A DNA stretch of 64,000 nucleotides from Psychrobacter sp. (GTDB lineage Bacteria; Pseudomonadota; Gammaproteobacteria; Pseudomonadales; Moraxellaceae): contig JAGLBE010000004.1 in the NCBI GenBank assembly GCA_018260445.1, positions 62,001-126,000 on the forward strand, given 5' to 3'. A model generated the notes under the pieces. That model was not told the DNA's origin. It saw only the letters and a list, made by a program, of their open reading frames with translations, and ran no database searches. Of this stretch, positions 45,350 through 55,658 are shown piece after piece. A program made the position numbers and the translations under genes. Positions within the stretch are counted from its first letter, which is position 1. Each line of letters begins with the position of its first letter.

Positions 45350-46681
45350 CTAAACCTTGGCCAATGCCTGCTCTAAATCGGCTTTAATATCCTCAATATG
45401 TTCAATCCCGATAGACAAGCGCACCATATCCTCGCTCACCCCGGCTTGCTCAAGCTCTTGACCATTTAATTGACGATGGGTGGTGGTCGCAGGGTGGCAG
45501 GCCAGCGACTTTGCATCGCCAATGTTCACCAGTCGAGTAATCAAATTGAGCGCATCAATAAAGCGAGCGCCCGCCGCACGGCCACCTTTAACGCCAAAGG
45601 TTAAAATACCAGAGGGCGTACCTTGCATGTATTTTTGTGCTAGTGCATGCTCAGGGTGGTCTGGCAAGCCGGCATATTTTACCCACGCTACTTTGTCATG
45701 CTGCTGCAAATATTCGGCAACCGCTTGGGTGTTTTGCACATGGCGCTCCATGCGCAAACTGAGCGTTTGCATCCCTTGCATAATGCTAAACGCATTGAGC
45801 GGGCTTAACGCCGCCCCTGTATTGCGTAAGGGTGCAACGCGGGCACGGGCGATAAACGCCGCTGCGCCCACATCCTTCACAAAATTTACCCCATGATAGC
45901 TGGCATCGGGCTCATTTAATAACGGAAACCGCTCGGGGTAATCGCCCCATGCAAAGTTGCCACTGTCCACGATTGCGCCGCCAATTGAGGTGCCGGTGCC
46001 GCTCATATATTTGGTCAGCGAGTGCACGACGATATCGGCGCCAAATTCAAACGGTTTGCACAGCGCGGGAGTTGCCACGGTATTGTCAATCACCAGCGGC
46101 ACGCCATACTCGTGGGCAATGCTGGCCAATGCTTCGATATCAACAATGTTGCCAAGCGGATTACCGATACTTTCGGCATAGACCATTTTGGTTTTATCGT
46201 CGATTAAATCACGAATCGATTCGGGGTTTTTATAATCAAAAAAACGCACCTCGATGCCTTGACGTGGCAGCGTGTGAGCAAAAAAGTTATAAGTGCCACC
46301 ATATAAGGTTGATGCGGCAACAATATTATCACCCATCTCGCAAATGGTTTGCACCGTATAGGTGATTGCCGCCATACCAGACGCCACCGCCAATCCGCCA
46401 ATACCGCCCTCAAGTGCAGCGACTCGCTCTTCTAACACCGCATTGGTGGGGTTCATAATGCGGGTATAAATATTGCCCTGCACCTTTAAGTCAAACAAAT
46501 CTGCCCCGTGCTGGGTGTCATCAAAGGCATACGAGCTGGTATGATAAATGGGTACCGCCACTGCTTTGGTAGTCGGCTCAACACGATAACCGGCATGGAT
46601 AGCAAGGGTTTCTAGGCGGTGGTTACTAATTGAATTGGCTGGATTGGCTGCATTAGCGGTGTTAGCAGTATTATCGCTCAT
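45350..46681 (-). CDS. metY: O-acetylhomoserine sulfhydrylase
   Basis: PLP enzyme of the Cys/Met metabolism family that makes homocysteine (or cysteine) from the O-acetyl amino acid and sulfide. The N-terminal HAGYRVEPTTKAVAVPIYHT and YTRIMNPTNAVLEERVAALEGG are characteristic. The PLP lysine is in VVHSLTKYMSGTGTSIGG (about Lys213), and the C-terminal SIGIEHIEDIKADLEQAL is conserved. Before the fold lies a short Ala/Asn repeat (NTANAANPANS). The second of two adjacent ATG codons, at 46681, lies six bases after AAGGA and is preferred. It has about 443 residues. No regulatory RNA was recognised upstream. Confidence 0.93.
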   Translation of the reverse strand: MSDNTANTANAANPANSISNHRLETLAIHAGYRVEPTTKAVAVPIYHTSSYAFDDTQHGADLFDLKVQGNIYTRIMNPTNAVLEERVAALEGGIGGLAVASGMAAITYTVQTICEMGDNIVAASTLYGGTYNFFAHTLPRQGIEVRFFDYKNPESIRDLIDDKTKMVYAESIGNPLGNIVDIEALASIAHEYGVPLVIDNTVATPALCKPFEFGADIVVHSLTKYMSGTGTSIGGAIVDSGNFAWGDYPERFPLLNEPDASYHGVNFVKDVGAAAFIARARVAPLRNTGAALSPLNAFSIMQGMQTLSLRMERHVQNTQAVAEYLQQHDKVAWVKYAGLPDHPEHALAQKYMQGTPSGILTFGVKGGRAAGARFIDALNLITRLVNIGDAKSLACHPATTTHRQLNGQELEQAGVSEDMVRLSIGIEHIEDIKADLEQALAKV

Positions 46682-46872
46682 CATATTTCCTTATAAAGGT
46701 AAAGTCGCAGTCGCTCTGAAATAAGCGGCAGTTGATAACAAAAAATTGGACTATCTATATCTATATCTAACTATATCTAAGCATAGCCCAGTTTTTGACC
46801 ACTATGACGGTTTCAATAATGGCTATTTGGATACAAGCAATGAGTAAAATGAGCAATGAGCAAAATAGGCAA

Positions 46873-47541
46873 TTAGTAATAGGCGTTTTCGGTTTTGCTG
46901 TGGTCGGTTTCATCCACCACTTGCATCAATTCGGGCACTTGTTGTTTTAGCTGCACCTCAACCCCTTGGCGCAAGGTCATATCCACGGCCGAACAGCCCT
47001 GACAGCCGCCACCAAATTTTAACACGGCGGTGAGGCCAACGCCCTCTTCGTCAATTAATTGCATCAGTTGCACATTGCCGCCATGCGAGGCTAAACCGGG
47101 GTTAATTTCGGACTGCAATACATAATTGATACGCTCTTCAACACTCGCATCGGCACCCACTTTCGGAATTTTAGAATTGGGCGCACGAAAGGTTAACTGA
47201 CCGCCAAAACGGTCTTTATTATAGTCAATCACCGCATCTTCTAGATAAGGAATCGAGGCAGCATCGATAAAGGCGGTAAAGTGCGCATACGCCAGTTGTA
47301 AATCCTCGGGCTCTTCTTCACCCGGTTGATTATACGCCATACAACATTCTGCACGCGGCGTACCTGGATGCTCCACAAAGATACGCACCCCAATGCCTGC
47401 GGTGTCTTGCTTAGCGAGCAGCTCGGCTAAATACGCTTGCGCCGATTCGGTAATGGTAATATTACTGGCATTGTTTGCCGCTGATTCTGGGCTTGGGGCT
47501 TGGTCTAGGGTTTTAGCTGGGCTTGGGGCATTGTCAGTCAT
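46873..47541 (-). CDS. nfuA: Fe-S cluster carrier protein NfuA
   Basis: Carries and delivers [4Fe-4S] clusters to target enzymes, in the cytoplasm. An N-terminal degenerate A-type domain (about 30-130, with [20 protein letters not shown]) is fused to a C-terminal NifU domain with the cluster motif [14 protein letters not shown] (CxxC). The 222 residues include about 28 extra, low-complexity residues at the N-terminus rich in Ala, Pro and Ser ([20 protein letters not shown]). It is divergent from the CorC-type gene. Confidence 0.94.
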   Translation of the reverse strand: MTDNAPSPAKTLDQAPSPESAANNASNITITESAQAYLAELLAKQDTAGIGVRIFVEHPGTPRAECCMAYNQPGEEEPEDLQLAYAHFTAFIDAASIPYLEDAVIDYNKDRFGGQLTFRAPNSKIPKVGADASVEERINYVLQSEINPGLASHGGNVQLMQLIDEEGVGLTAVLKFGGGCQGCSAVDMTLRQGVEVQLKQQVPELMQVVDETDHSKTENAYY

Positions 47542-47862
47542 AGGATGACCTCATATAGGGTATAGGGCGAATAATTTGTTAGCATTCGATTAAAACGATA
47601 GGCAATAATAATAGACAGTCAAAATGTGGTGATATGCTTTTATTATGGCGATGCTGACAAAATAATCAAGGTTGACTACTTATTATAACGGGAAAGCGCA
47701 ATGATTTGCATAACAGATGGCTTATAATGACGACGCTATAATCACCAACCAATAATATCCTTAATGTGCTTATTTATTGTAGTTGCTTCTTCTTTGTTGC
47801 TTAAGCCTACCTGTATTGCTTACCCTTATTTTTGACCGTTGCATCTTAAGAGTGCCCGCCCC

Positions 47863-49176
47863 ATGAGTTTATTGAGTGCTATTTTCTGTATTTTCATACT
47901 AATCAGCTTGAGCGCTTTAGTCTCCTGCTCAGAGCTTGCTCTAGCCTCTGCCCGCAACATTAAACTGCAAATTATGGCAAAAGAGGGCGACATTCGAGCC
48001 CTTGAAGTGTTAAGCATGCAGGATAATCCCGGCAGCTTTATCACCGTGGTACAGGTGGCGCTAAACGCAGTCGCCATTTTGGCAGGTGTGGTGGGCGAGT
48101 CGGCCATTAGCCCTTATTTATTAAGCCTTGTACACATTGAGGCGCTGGCCTCAGTACTGTCATTTATTATAGTTACCAGTTTGTTTGTACTGTTTGCCGA
48201 TTTGATGCCCAAACGCTTTGCCATGTCCAATGCCGAAACCTTAGCGGTTAAAATGGTGCGGCCAATGATGGTGCTTATCTTTATTTTCAAACCCCTAATT
48301 TGGGTATTTGATGGCGGCGCCAACTTATTGTTTAAACTGTTTGGCGTGTCCACCCTTCGTCAAGATGATATGACCTCTGAGGATATTTATGCAGTGATGG
48401 ATGCTGGCGCCCAAGCGGGCGTGATTAAGCACCAAGAGCATCATCTGATTGAAAACATTTTTGAGATGCAAGAGCGCACCGTCACCTCGGTGATGACCAA
48501 GCGTGAGCACATTGTCTACTTTGATGTCGACACGCCTCATGACACCATTGTTGAGACGATGATTCAACAGCCGCATCACAAGTTTTTGGTTTGCCTAGAG
48601 GACGATTTAGAACAAACCGTTGGCTATGTGTTATCGCGTACCTTTTTGGCGTTGGTTATCAAAAAGGAGGAGGTTAAGCTGACCGACCCCTCTATTTTGC
48701 GCACGGTGTTGTTTATCCCCGATACGCTCACCTTGTTTGATGTATTAGAAACCTTTAAGTCCACCGGCTCGGACTTTGCCGCCATTGTTAACGAATATGC
48801 TTTAGTGGTTGGGGTGATAACTTTAAAAGATGTGATGAGCATTGTGATGGGCGAGCTGGTGACGGTGGATGATCAACCTATTGTCCAACGCACCGAAAAC
48901 TCTTGGCTGATTGATGGGATGACCCCGATTGATGATGTGATTCGCACCTTAAATATCGTCAATTTACCGGGCGCTGAAAATTATGAAACCATCAGCGGCT
49001 TTATGATGTATATGCTGCGTAAAATCCCTAAAAAAACGGACATCATCGAACACTCGGGCTTTCATTTTGAGATACTCGATACCGAAAATTTGAAAATCAA
49101 CCAGTTGTTGGTCACCAAAACGGATAACGTAACGGGTCTATTGCCCAGTACGGATGATAAAATGGTTAAACCCTAA
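47863..49176 (+). CDS. CNNM/CorC-type (DUF21 and CBS domain) membrane protein
   Basis: Inner-membrane protein of the HlyC/CorC family, associated with Mg/Co efflux. An N-terminal CNNM (DUF21) domain with about four membrane segments contains the pattern SCSELALASARNIKLQIMAKEG. A pair of CBS domains follows (for example VTSVMTKREHIVYFDV and FAAIVNEYALVVGVITLKDV), then a CorC_HlyC C-terminal domain (ENSWLIDGMTPIDDVIRTL). The ATG at 47863 starts directly before the first membrane segment; a TTG at 47839 is possible but less likely. It has about 437 residues. It converges with the flavoprotein gene at 49312. Confidence 0.9.
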   Translation: MSLLSAIFCIFILISLSALVSCSELALASARNIKLQIMAKEGDIRALEVLSMQDNPGSFITVVQVALNAVAILAGVVGESAISPYLLSLVHIEALASVLSFIIVTSLFVLFADLMPKRFAMSNAETLAVKMVRPMMVLIFIFKPLIWVFDGGANLLFKLFGVSTLRQDDMTSEDIYAVMDAGAQAGVIKHQEHHLIENIFEMQERTVTSVMTKREHIVYFDVDTPHDTIVETMIQQPHHKFLVCLEDDLEQTVGYVLSRTFLALVIKKEEVKLTDPSILRTVLFIPDTLTLFDVLETFKSTGSDFAAIVNEYALVVGVITLKDVMSIVMGELVTVDDQPIVQRTENSWLIDGMTPIDDVIRTLNIVNLPGAENYETISGFMMYMLRKIPKKTDIIEHSGFHFEILDTENLKINQLLVTKTDNVTGLLPSTDDKMVKP

Positions 49177-49187
49177 CCCAACCCATA

Positions 49188-49205
49188 ACGGCAAAAGCTT
49201 GCCGT
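49188..49205. terminator. Hairpin between two convergent genes
   Basis: ACGGCAA and TTGCCGT pair perfectly around AAGC, 12 bases after the stop of the CorC-type gene. No T-run follows, so intrinsic termination is doubtful. Confidence 0.35.
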
Positions 49206-49311
49206 AGCAGCTAGCACCGCACCTACAAAGGCTAAAACGGAATATTGTCTCAATCATTGTTCAGTCGTATCGTTAAACAATGATGTTGAACTAAGTCGTA
49301 TTGATGAACCG

Positions 49312-50511
49312 TTATGCCTCAACGAGTAATTGCACTACATGACTCGCGGCTTTATAACCGCTTTCAATACGCCCCGCATCGCACCAATCGCCCGTCACTA
49401 TCCAGTGTTTTTTGCTATCCACATAGGCCAACTGCCTACCCGTTGCATGATTCGCTTTGGTGGCGGCATAGCGCCAGCGGTGGCAGTCAATATGGGCGGG
49501 TGCGCTGCTGTCATCCCATTGCACCAGGTGTTGCACGGCGTCCAATAGCTGGTCTTGCACTTCCCTTATGTCATCATCCACATGCGCTTGCGACCAGTCA
49601 TTATCGGCATAAATCGTGATACTGGGTAGCAGATGGTCACGATTGGGTTTGTGATGCTCAATAAACACCTTGCCCAAACAGGATATGCGGCTGTTTACAT
49701 GGCTTGAATGGTCTGCATTATCTGCTACTTTACACTCTAGCACTGACCACTTAGCATCGTGTAAACGCTGCGGCATAGCGCTAAGCGATTTCCAGCCTAG
49801 CATGAGGGTATAACACGCCAACATGGTTGGGGTTTTTAGTGCGTCTTGCTGTGCAAAGTCGCTATTTGCCAGCAAGTCAATCGCTTGCGCTTGCGGTGCG
49901 GTGCAAATTACCCAATCAAATTCGCCTAACTGATTGCCCTCAATATCCACTAGCGGGGTTTTGCTAGCGTTAACTACTGTATTATCGGCTAACGGTGACA
50001 CTCGGGTTTTATAATGGATGGTGCTATGGGTGAGTTTTTTGGCGATGGCTCGCCCCCATGTGGTCATTTTGGGGCTACTGATATAGCGAGGTTGCTCGTG
50101 TTGAGCGCTGCCCCACTGTGCCGTTATGGTTGGCTGCACTGCCTTATCAACAATTGCGTCGCTATCTAATACGGCTACCACGGCTTGCCAAGGTTCAATA
50201 ATACCGCTATCAAGCCAAGGTTGCAGGTACGCTTGAAACGCTGCCGTTTTGGCAGTAAAGTACTGCGCGCCAAAGTCAAACTGCCAATGTTTAGTGCTGA
50301 TGGCGTCTGTTGGCGGCGTTTGATACCTTGTAGCAAGCCGCCCTACGCCAGCCGATTTTTCAAAAATAGTGATGGTGATGGGTCTGTTTTGACGTTTAAA
50401 CGCTTGCTCTAACAGGTCGGCAGTGATTAAGCCGGTGAGCCCTGCACCGATGATGGCGATGTTGATTGGTATTGGTATTGGGCTTTGGCTTTGGCTTTGG
50501 TTAATGGTCAT
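49312..50511 (-). CDS. Renalase-like FAD-dependent oxidoreductase
   Basis: NAD(P)/FAD-binding protein of the renalase/amine-oxidase-like group; the substrate is unknown. The dinucleotide motif INIAIIGAGLTGLITADLLE is at about residues 16-36, followed by FEKSAGVGRLATRY, the typical second motif of the group. FDFGAQYFTAKTAAF and the C-terminal FAD-contact VTGDWCDAGRIESGYKAA are present. The N-terminus has a QSQSQS repeat from a TTGGCT-type DNA repeat. It has 399 residues. It converges with the CorC-type gene. Confidence 0.85.
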   Translation of the reverse strand: MTINQSQSQSPIPIPINIAIIGAGLTGLITADLLEQAFKRQNRPITITIFEKSAGVGRLATRYQTPPTDAISTKHWQFDFGAQYFTAKTAAFQAYLQPWLDSGIIEPWQAVVAVLDSDAIVDKAVQPTITAQWGSAQHEQPRYISSPKMTTWGRAIAKKLTHSTIHYKTRVSPLADNTVVNASKTPLVDIEGNQLGEFDWVICTAPQAQAIDLLANSDFAQQDALKTPTMLACYTLMLGWKSLSAMPQRLHDAKWSVLECKVADNADHSSHVNSRISCLGKVFIEHHKPNRDHLLPSITIYADNDWSQAHVDDDIREVQDQLLDAVQHLVQWDDSSAPAHIDCHRWRYAATKANHATGRQLAYVDSKKHWIVTGDWCDAGRIESGYKAASHVVQLLVEA

Positions 50512-50639
50512 TGTAGCGTGTCGCTTTTTAATGAATAAAAAACGACTATAGCACGGTTGCCGTGGCTGAGATTGGTACTGGCTAACATTTTATTGTCTAT
50601 TGCTGTAATGCGTTGGGTATTGTACCTTGATGCTAACCT

Positions 50640-50810
50640 ACGACTTGCAGTGTGATGGCGTAGGGTGGGTTAGCGATAGCGTAACCCGCCAAATAAACAT
50701 AGTGCATGTTAGTTATAAAACAAATAAGCAGGTGGGTTACGTTTTTTCTGCACCTTTTTAAGGCTGGAAAAATCTGATCCAGCCTATGCTGGCTATTCAT
50801 TGGATACTTA
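50640..50810. repeat. Intergenic palindromic repeat region
   Basis: GGGTTA and TAACCC pair around GCGATAGCG near 50670, and the words GTAGGGTGGGTTA and GGTGGGTTACG recur within about 90 bases. Such GTAGGGTG/GGGTTA words are common in degenerate intergenic repeats of many bacteria. No gene was identified here; the ORF read on the minus strand overlaps a real gene. Confidence 0.45.
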
Positions 50811-50885
50811 AGTTTGTGTTGTTGCCTATGCACTCCGCTTGGTTTATAGTTTAGTTTCATAATAATTATAATAAAAGGAAGCAAC

Positions 50886-51677
50886 ATGGCCTTGTTAGCA
50901 AAGTTAACAGAGAAATTGGGCAGCGCAAAGCAGGAGTGGGTCAACAAAAAAGACTTTAAACAGAAGTTGATTGAGGTCTGCCAAGATGGCAAATTAAGTG
51001 AGTTAGAGTTACAGCAAATAAATGACTTGGCCACAGAGTATGGGATTGAAGAAGAGGATTTTAAGAAAGTCAACGTACCCGCCTATCAAGCTGCATTTAA
51101 AGCTATCATCAGTGATGGCATTATTACCGAACAAGAAGAGCGCGATATATTCGAAATTCAGCAAACTTTACTTGTGGAAAATCAGCAGATACCAAAACAA
51201 GTAGAAGTTATAAACTACCATAGGCAGTTACGTAATATTCAAAATGGCATCTTACCTATCGTTAGTAATTCAGGGTTAATCCTAACGGATAATGAACAAG
51301 TGCATTTTTTAGCCCGTACTAGCCTACTTGAAGAAAGAGTTGTTAAACGAGGTTACCAGGGCGGGTCGACTGGCATGAATATTCGGATTGCTAAAGGTGT
51401 TAGTTTTAAAGTAGGCGCACATAAAGGGCGTCTTACCAGTGAAACAGATATCATACCTATTGACGATGGTATGTTTTATGTCACTAATAAACGCCTTGTA
51501 TATAAGGGTGGCAAGAAGTCCTTTTCGTATACGTTTGCACAATTGGTTGGCTATGAAGTATTTAAAAATGGTATAGATGTTCAGCCCATTAAAGGTGATA
51601 CGAGGAAGTTAAAGTTTACCCAACAGATTGACTCTGACGTTTTGGATTTAATTATTAATGTAGCGTTGAGTAACTAA
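50886..51677 (+). CDS. Unknown protein with acidic helical N-terminus
   Basis: I do not recognise a named family. The first 110 residues are helical and acidic with two repeated units (CQDGKLSELELQQINDLATE and ISDGIITEQEERDIFEIQ), each looking like an acidic-loop or TerB-like helical pair. The second half (about 130-263) has LTDNEQVHFLARTSLLEER and MFYVTNKRLVYKGGKKSFSY, a pattern typical of small bacterial PH-like domains. There is no signal peptide or membrane segment. AAAAGGAAGCAAC precedes the ATG. It stands alone between two stretches of intergenic repeats. Confidence 0.75.
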   Translation: MALLAKLTEKLGSAKQEWVNKKDFKQKLIEVCQDGKLSELELQQINDLATEYGIEEEDFKKVNVPAYQAAFKAIISDGIITEQEERDIFEIQQTLLVENQQIPKQVEVINYHRQLRNIQNGILPIVSNSGLILTDNEQVHFLARTSLLEERVVKRGYQGGSTGMNIRIAKGVSFKVGAHKGRLTSETDIIPIDDGMFYVTNKRLVYKGGKKSFSYTFAQLVGYEVFKNGIDVQPIKGDTRKLKFTQQIDSDVLDLIINVALSN

Positions 51678-51699
51678 TTGTTCGATAGGCAGATGTAAA

Positions 51700-51900
51700 G
51701 AATCTATGTAGCAAGCGTAGGCTGGGCTTATAACCCAGCATATGAGGCGTTCACACAATCGCGAGGGATAGCGATAGCCCACGGCGATAATAACGTCAGC
51801 AAGGTGGACTTTGACGTTTTACCCCTACGTCAGTTCAATTGACTAAGCTATTTAAAAGATGCGTGGAACGCACCCTACAGGCTACAGGCTGCTTGATTTT
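51700..51900. repeat. Intergenic repeat region after the acidic/PH-like gene
   Basis: GCTGGG and CCCAGC pair around CTTATAA near 51735. Words such as GCGTAGGCTGGG, GATAGCGATAGCCC and GATGCGTGGAACGCACCCTAC follow, typical of degenerate intergenic repeats. CAGGCTA is repeated directly at about 51878-51890. No gene is present. Confidence 0.4.
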
Positions 51901-51923
51901 AAAAGACTGCGTAAGTTCAGTTA

Positions 51924-53873
51924 TTAGTCTTGCTGCTGCGCTTTAATCAGTGCAATCAAATCGCCTACCACATCGGCATCGGCCAAGGTCGATAAGTCGC
52001 CCAAGCCTTCAAACTCGCCGGCTGCCAGCTTGCGTAAGATGCGCCGCATAATTTTGCCCGAGCGGGTTTTGGGCAAGGCGTCCACCAAATAGATGGCATC
52101 GAGGTTGGCAATGGGGCCAATCTCATGGCGCACATGGCGATTTAGCTCGCCTTTTAATGCCTCTGACGGCTCCTCGCCCGATTTGAGAATCACGTAAGCG
52201 CCAACGCCCTGCCCTTTCACCTCGTGCGGTATGCCCACAATGGCGGCCTCGGCGGTGGCAGGGTGCGACACCAACGCACTCTCAATTTCGGCGGTGCCCA
52301 AACGGTGCCCCGATACATTAAGCACATCATCGACTCGCCCAGTTATCCAGTAATGGCCGTCTTCATCCCGAAACACACCATCGCCGGTAAAATAACTGCC
52401 CGGATAAGTGCTAAAATAAGTGTCTAAAAAACGCTGGTGGTCGCCATAAATGGTGCGCATTTGCCCCGGCCAGCTGTCTTTGATAATCAGGTTGCCCTCG
52501 GTAGGCCCCTCTATTTCATTGCCTTCGGCATCGACAATGGCAGGGATAATGCCATAAAGCGGGGTCATCGCGGCACCCGGCTTTAAGTCGACTGCCCCGG
52601 GGATAGGGGTCATTAACGCGGCGCCCGTTTCGGTTTGCCACCACGTGTCGACAATCGGACAACGGCCTTCACCCACCACGTTATAGTACCAATCCCACGC
52701 TTCGGGGTTAATGGGCTCGCCCACCGAGCCCAGCAAGCGCAGGCTAGAACGATCCGATTCGCGCACAAAGGCATCGCCCTCTTTCATCATCGCTCGAATG
52801 GCGGTGGGGGCGGTGTATAAAATGGTCACGTTATGTTTGTCAATAATTTGCCCCACCCGTGCCCAAGTGGGGTATTGCGGCACCCCCTCAAACATAACGG
52901 TGGTGGTGGCATTGGCAAGCGGCGCATAGGTCACATAGGTATGTCCCGTTACCCAGCCCACATCAGCGGTACACCAAAACACGTCGTCCTCTTTGATGTC
53001 AAACACGTCTCTAAAGGTAGAGAGTGCATAGGTTAAATAGCCGCCTGTGGTGTGCACCACGCCTTTGGGTTTGCCCGTAGAGCCTGAGGTGTAGAGCAAA
53101 AACAGTGGGTCTTCGGCGTTCATCACCTCAGGCTTACAGTCCTCTTGAGCGTTGTCGATAACGGTGTGATACCACACATCACGGCGGCCACTCATCGGCA
53201 CAGAAGAACCGGTGCGATACACCACAATCACCTTTTCAACGCACTCGGTGCCATCAATATCCAGCGCTTTATCCACATTGGTTTTAAGCGGCGTATGCTT
53301 GCCGCCGCGCAAGCCTTCATCGGCGGTGATGACCAGTTTTGCTTGACAATCGACAATCCGACTCGCCAAACTGTCGGCGGAAAATCCGCCAAATACCACG
53401 GTATGCACTGCGCCAATACGGGCGCACGCCAGCATGGCAATCACCGCTTCAGGTATCATCGGTAAATACAGGGTGACTCTATCGCCCTTGCCCACGCCCA
53501 TTTTGCGCATGGCATTACCCAGCCGGCACACCTCGGCGTGTAGCTCTTGATACGAGATGATTTTATGCTGCGACGGATGGTCGCCCTCCCAAATAATGGC
53601 AGGTTTTAGGGCATTGCCCTTTAGATGACGGTCTAGGCAGTTGACCGACACATTCAGCTGCCCATCTTCAAACCACTTGATGCTAAAATTGTCTAAGTCA
53701 TAATTGACGTTTTTGATGATCGTGGGCGGCTGCACCCAATCGAGCAGCTCGGCACGCTTTGCCCAAAAGGCATCATTATGGGTGATGGAATCTTGATAGG
53801 TTTGGGTATAGTCTGCGGGGGTGGTGTTGGCCTGTGCTAAAAACTCGGCACTGATGGGAAATGTGTTATTCAT
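51924..53873 (-). CDS. acs: Acetyl-CoA synthetase
   Basis: Activates acetate to acetyl-CoA through acetyl-AMP, in the cytoplasm. The adenylate-forming motif [20 protein letters not shown] and the conserved [16 protein letters not shown] are intact. The C-terminal [17 protein letters not shown] holds the lysine that is acetylated in Salmonella Acs. AAGGA lies seven bases before the ATG at 53873, so this is preferred to an ATG 42 bases upstream that has none. It has about 649 residues, as usual (652 in E. coli). It is divergent from the YhiN-like gene. Confidence 0.96.
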   Translation of the reverse strand: MNNTFPISAEFLAQANTTPADYTQTYQDSITHNDAFWAKRAELLDWVQPPTIIKNVNYDLDNFSIKWFEDGQLNVSVNCLDRHLKGNALKPAIIWEGDHPSQHKIISYQELHAEVCRLGNAMRKMGVGKGDRVTLYLPMIPEAVIAMLACARIGAVHTVVFGGFSADSLASRIVDCQAKLVITADEGLRGGKHTPLKTNVDKALDIDGTECVEKVIVVYRTGSSVPMSGRRDVWYHTVIDNAQEDCKPEVMNAEDPLFLLYTSGSTGKPKGVVHTTGGYLTYALSTFRDVFDIKEDDVFWCTADVGWVTGHTYVTYAPLANATTTVMFEGVPQYPTWARVGQIIDKHNVTILYTAPTAIRAMMKEGDAFVRESDRSSLRLLGSVGEPINPEAWDWYYNVVGEGRCPIVDTWWQTETGAALMTPIPGAVDLKPGAAMTPLYGIIPAIVDAEGNEIEGPTEGNLIIKDSWPGQMRTIYGDHQRFLDTYFSTYPGSYFTGDGVFRDEDGHYWITGRVDDVLNVSGHRLGTAEIESALVSHPATAEAAIVGIPHEVKGQGVGAYVILKSGEEPSEALKGELNRHVRHEIGPIANLDAIYLVDALPKTRSGKIMRRILRKLAAGEFEGLGDLSTLADADVVGDLIALIKAQQQD

Positions 53874-54055
53874 GATAAAATCCTTTTTATCGTCAGTCGT
53901 GTCTGCCATATCCACGACTATGCATTATTGCTATTGGTAACCAATAGATGACCATCTTAGTGTAACGAGATTATTGAAGTGTTGTAAACTGAAATTTGTG
54001 GTTGTTTTTATACTCGGTTTAAACCTAATCTCTTTTTTTAAAAGGTAACATATCT

Positions 54056-55339
54056 TTGCCAAACAAAGCGACCCCTTGTATCGACGTGCTAATCGATGTG
54101 CTAATAATCGGTGCAGGTGCATCGGGCTTATATTGCGCTCTCACTGCGGGCAAAGCAGGTAAATCGGTGCTGGTGCTTGACCATGCCAACAAGGCCGGCA
54201 AAAAGATTTTAATGTCGGGCGGTGGGCGCTGCAACTTTACCAATTATGTGGTTGAGCCGCAGCACTTTATTGGCAACAACGGCCACTTTTGTAAATCGGC
54301 ACTCAAGCGCTTTAACCCGTGGGAGTTTATCGGGTTGGTCGAAAAACATGGCATTGCCTACCACGAGCGTGACTACGGGCAACTGTTTTGCGACGACTCC
54401 TCCAAAGATATTTTAACCATGCTACTGGCAGAATGCGCCCAAGCTGGCGTGACGCTGCAGCTTAAAACCGAGGTTCATGCCATAACGGCTACTGCCACTA
54501 ACATTGACCTTAACCATGAGACCAAGAGCATCACTGCAACTGAACAAGCCAACGCCCTGCCCATTACCAATTTTGTGGTTAAAACGTCTAAGGGGGATAT
54601 CCACTGCGCCTCGCTAGTGATTGCCACAGGGGGATTGTCCATCCCGACAATGGGCGCCACCGGTTTTGGTTATCAGGTTGCCGAACAGTTTGGCCATCGT
54701 ATCGTGCCCACCTCGGCAGGGTTGGTGCCGTTTACCTTTACCGGCCATATTGGTGAGATGATTGCCGCCTTGTCTGGTTTAAGCCTTGATGTGGTAGCAT
54801 TTAATGAGCGTATCGCCTTTGCTCGGCCGATGCTGTTTACCCACCGCGGCTTATCGGGGCCTGCCATGTTGCAACTGTCCAACTATTGGCAAGTGGGCGA
54901 GCCTATTCACATTAATCTTGCCCCTCATGTCGATATTGGCAAACTGTTAATTGCCGCCAAAACGAGTCATCCCAAGCAGCGCATTCGTAGCGTGTTAGCA
55001 GAGTATTTTCCCAGAAAACTGTTGTTCGCCTTGCAAGATTTGCTATGGCCGGCGGATAAAGACAAAGAATTGGCCAATTTAAAAGACGACACCTTGCAAA
55101 GCATCGGTGATAGCTTGAATAACTGGACGATTAAGCCATCAGGCACCGAAGGCTATCGTACTGCCGAGGTGACCCGTGGCGGCATTGCTACCGACGAGGT
55201 GTCGTCAAAAACGTTTGAAAGTAAGCTGCAACCCAATTTGTATTTTATTGGTGAAGTATTGGACGTGACCGGCTGGCTGGGCGGCTACAATTTTCAATGG
55301 GCGTGGGCAAGCGGTAAGGCTTGCGGCGAGGTGGTTTGA
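54056..55339 (+). CDS. YhiN/HI0933-type flavoprotein
   Basis: FAD-binding oxidoreductase of the HI0933/YhiN family; its substrate is not established. The Rossmann motif VLIIGAGASGLYCALTAGKAG is split from the start by a short tail, followed by the family hallmark KKILMSGGGRCNFTN. The middle YHERDYGQLFCDDSSKDIL, VIATGGLSIPTMGATGFGY and the C-terminal FIGEVLDVTGWLGGYNFQWA are all conserved. The start is a TTG at 54056 with AAAGG about ten bases upstream. It has 427 residues, slightly longer than usual. It is divergent from acs. Confidence 0.9.
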   Translation: MPNKATPCIDVLIDVLIIGAGASGLYCALTAGKAGKSVLVLDHANKAGKKILMSGGGRCNFTNYVVEPQHFIGNNGHFCKSALKRFNPWEFIGLVEKHGIAYHERDYGQLFCDDSSKDILTMLLAECAQAGVTLQLKTEVHAITATATNIDLNHETKSITATEQANALPITNFVVKTSKGDIHCASLVIATGGLSIPTMGATGFGYQVAEQFGHRIVPTSAGLVPFTFTGHIGEMIAALSGLSLDVVAFNERIAFARPMLFTHRGLSGPAMLQLSNYWQVGEPIHINLAPHVDIGKLLIAAKTSHPKQRIRSVLAEYFPRKLLFALQDLLWPADKDKELANLKDDTLQSIGDSLNNWTIKPSGTEGYRTAEVTRGGIATDEVSSKTFESKLQPNLYFIGEVLDVTGWLGGYNFQWAWASGKACGEVV

Positions 55340-55498
55340 TACTAGGTGGCGAGGCAAACGGCTCGGTTGTGGAATGATATTTTGCACGGGGTGATATCGT
55401 CAAATATAGGGGCGTAACATACAAAGTGTAAAATTATGCTTGTCACTCTTTCAAAAGGCTTGGTGCTTAGTTGTGTCGTCATCGCCTGCTCAGCAAAA

Positions 55499-55654
55499 TT
55501 AAGAGCCACATTTGCCGCAGCCAGAGCCACATTTGGCGTTCTTTTTAAACAAAACGTTATGCCAAACATAATAGGCGGCAATCAGCAAAATTAGCAATAC
55601 AATGCCATATTCGACCCAGTTATTGATGCTACTGACGTTATTCAAGCTATTCAT
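55499..55654 (-). CDS. FeoB-associated Cys-rich membrane protein
   Basis: A 51-residue protein read from ATG 55654 to TAA 55499. A short polar N-terminus precedes one membrane segment (YGIVLLILLIAAYYVWHNVL, about 16-35) and a basic, Cys-rich tail, KKNAKCGSGCGKCGS, with three cysteines that could bind metal. Small proteins of this design are often found after feoB. Its ATG is four bases after the feoB stop, and the ribosome binding site GGAGGGTAG lies in the end of feoB, so translation is coupled. Probably an accessory part of the ferrous iron transporter; the exact role is unknown. Confidence 0.85.
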   Translation of the reverse strand: MNSLNNVSSINNWVEYGIVLLILLIAAYYVWHNVLFKKNAKCGSGCGKCGS

Positions 55655-55658
55655 CCTA

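Noticed and set aside
46685-46872. SAM-type riboswitch upstream of metY
   Set aside because: The leader is short and consists mostly of simple TATATC repeats; no riboswitch fold was recognised.
50633-51073. Minus-strand open frame of 146 codons
   Set aside because: Its upper part is the antisense of the well-supported gene at 50886-51677 and its lower part covers intergenic repeats; the composition is not protein-like.
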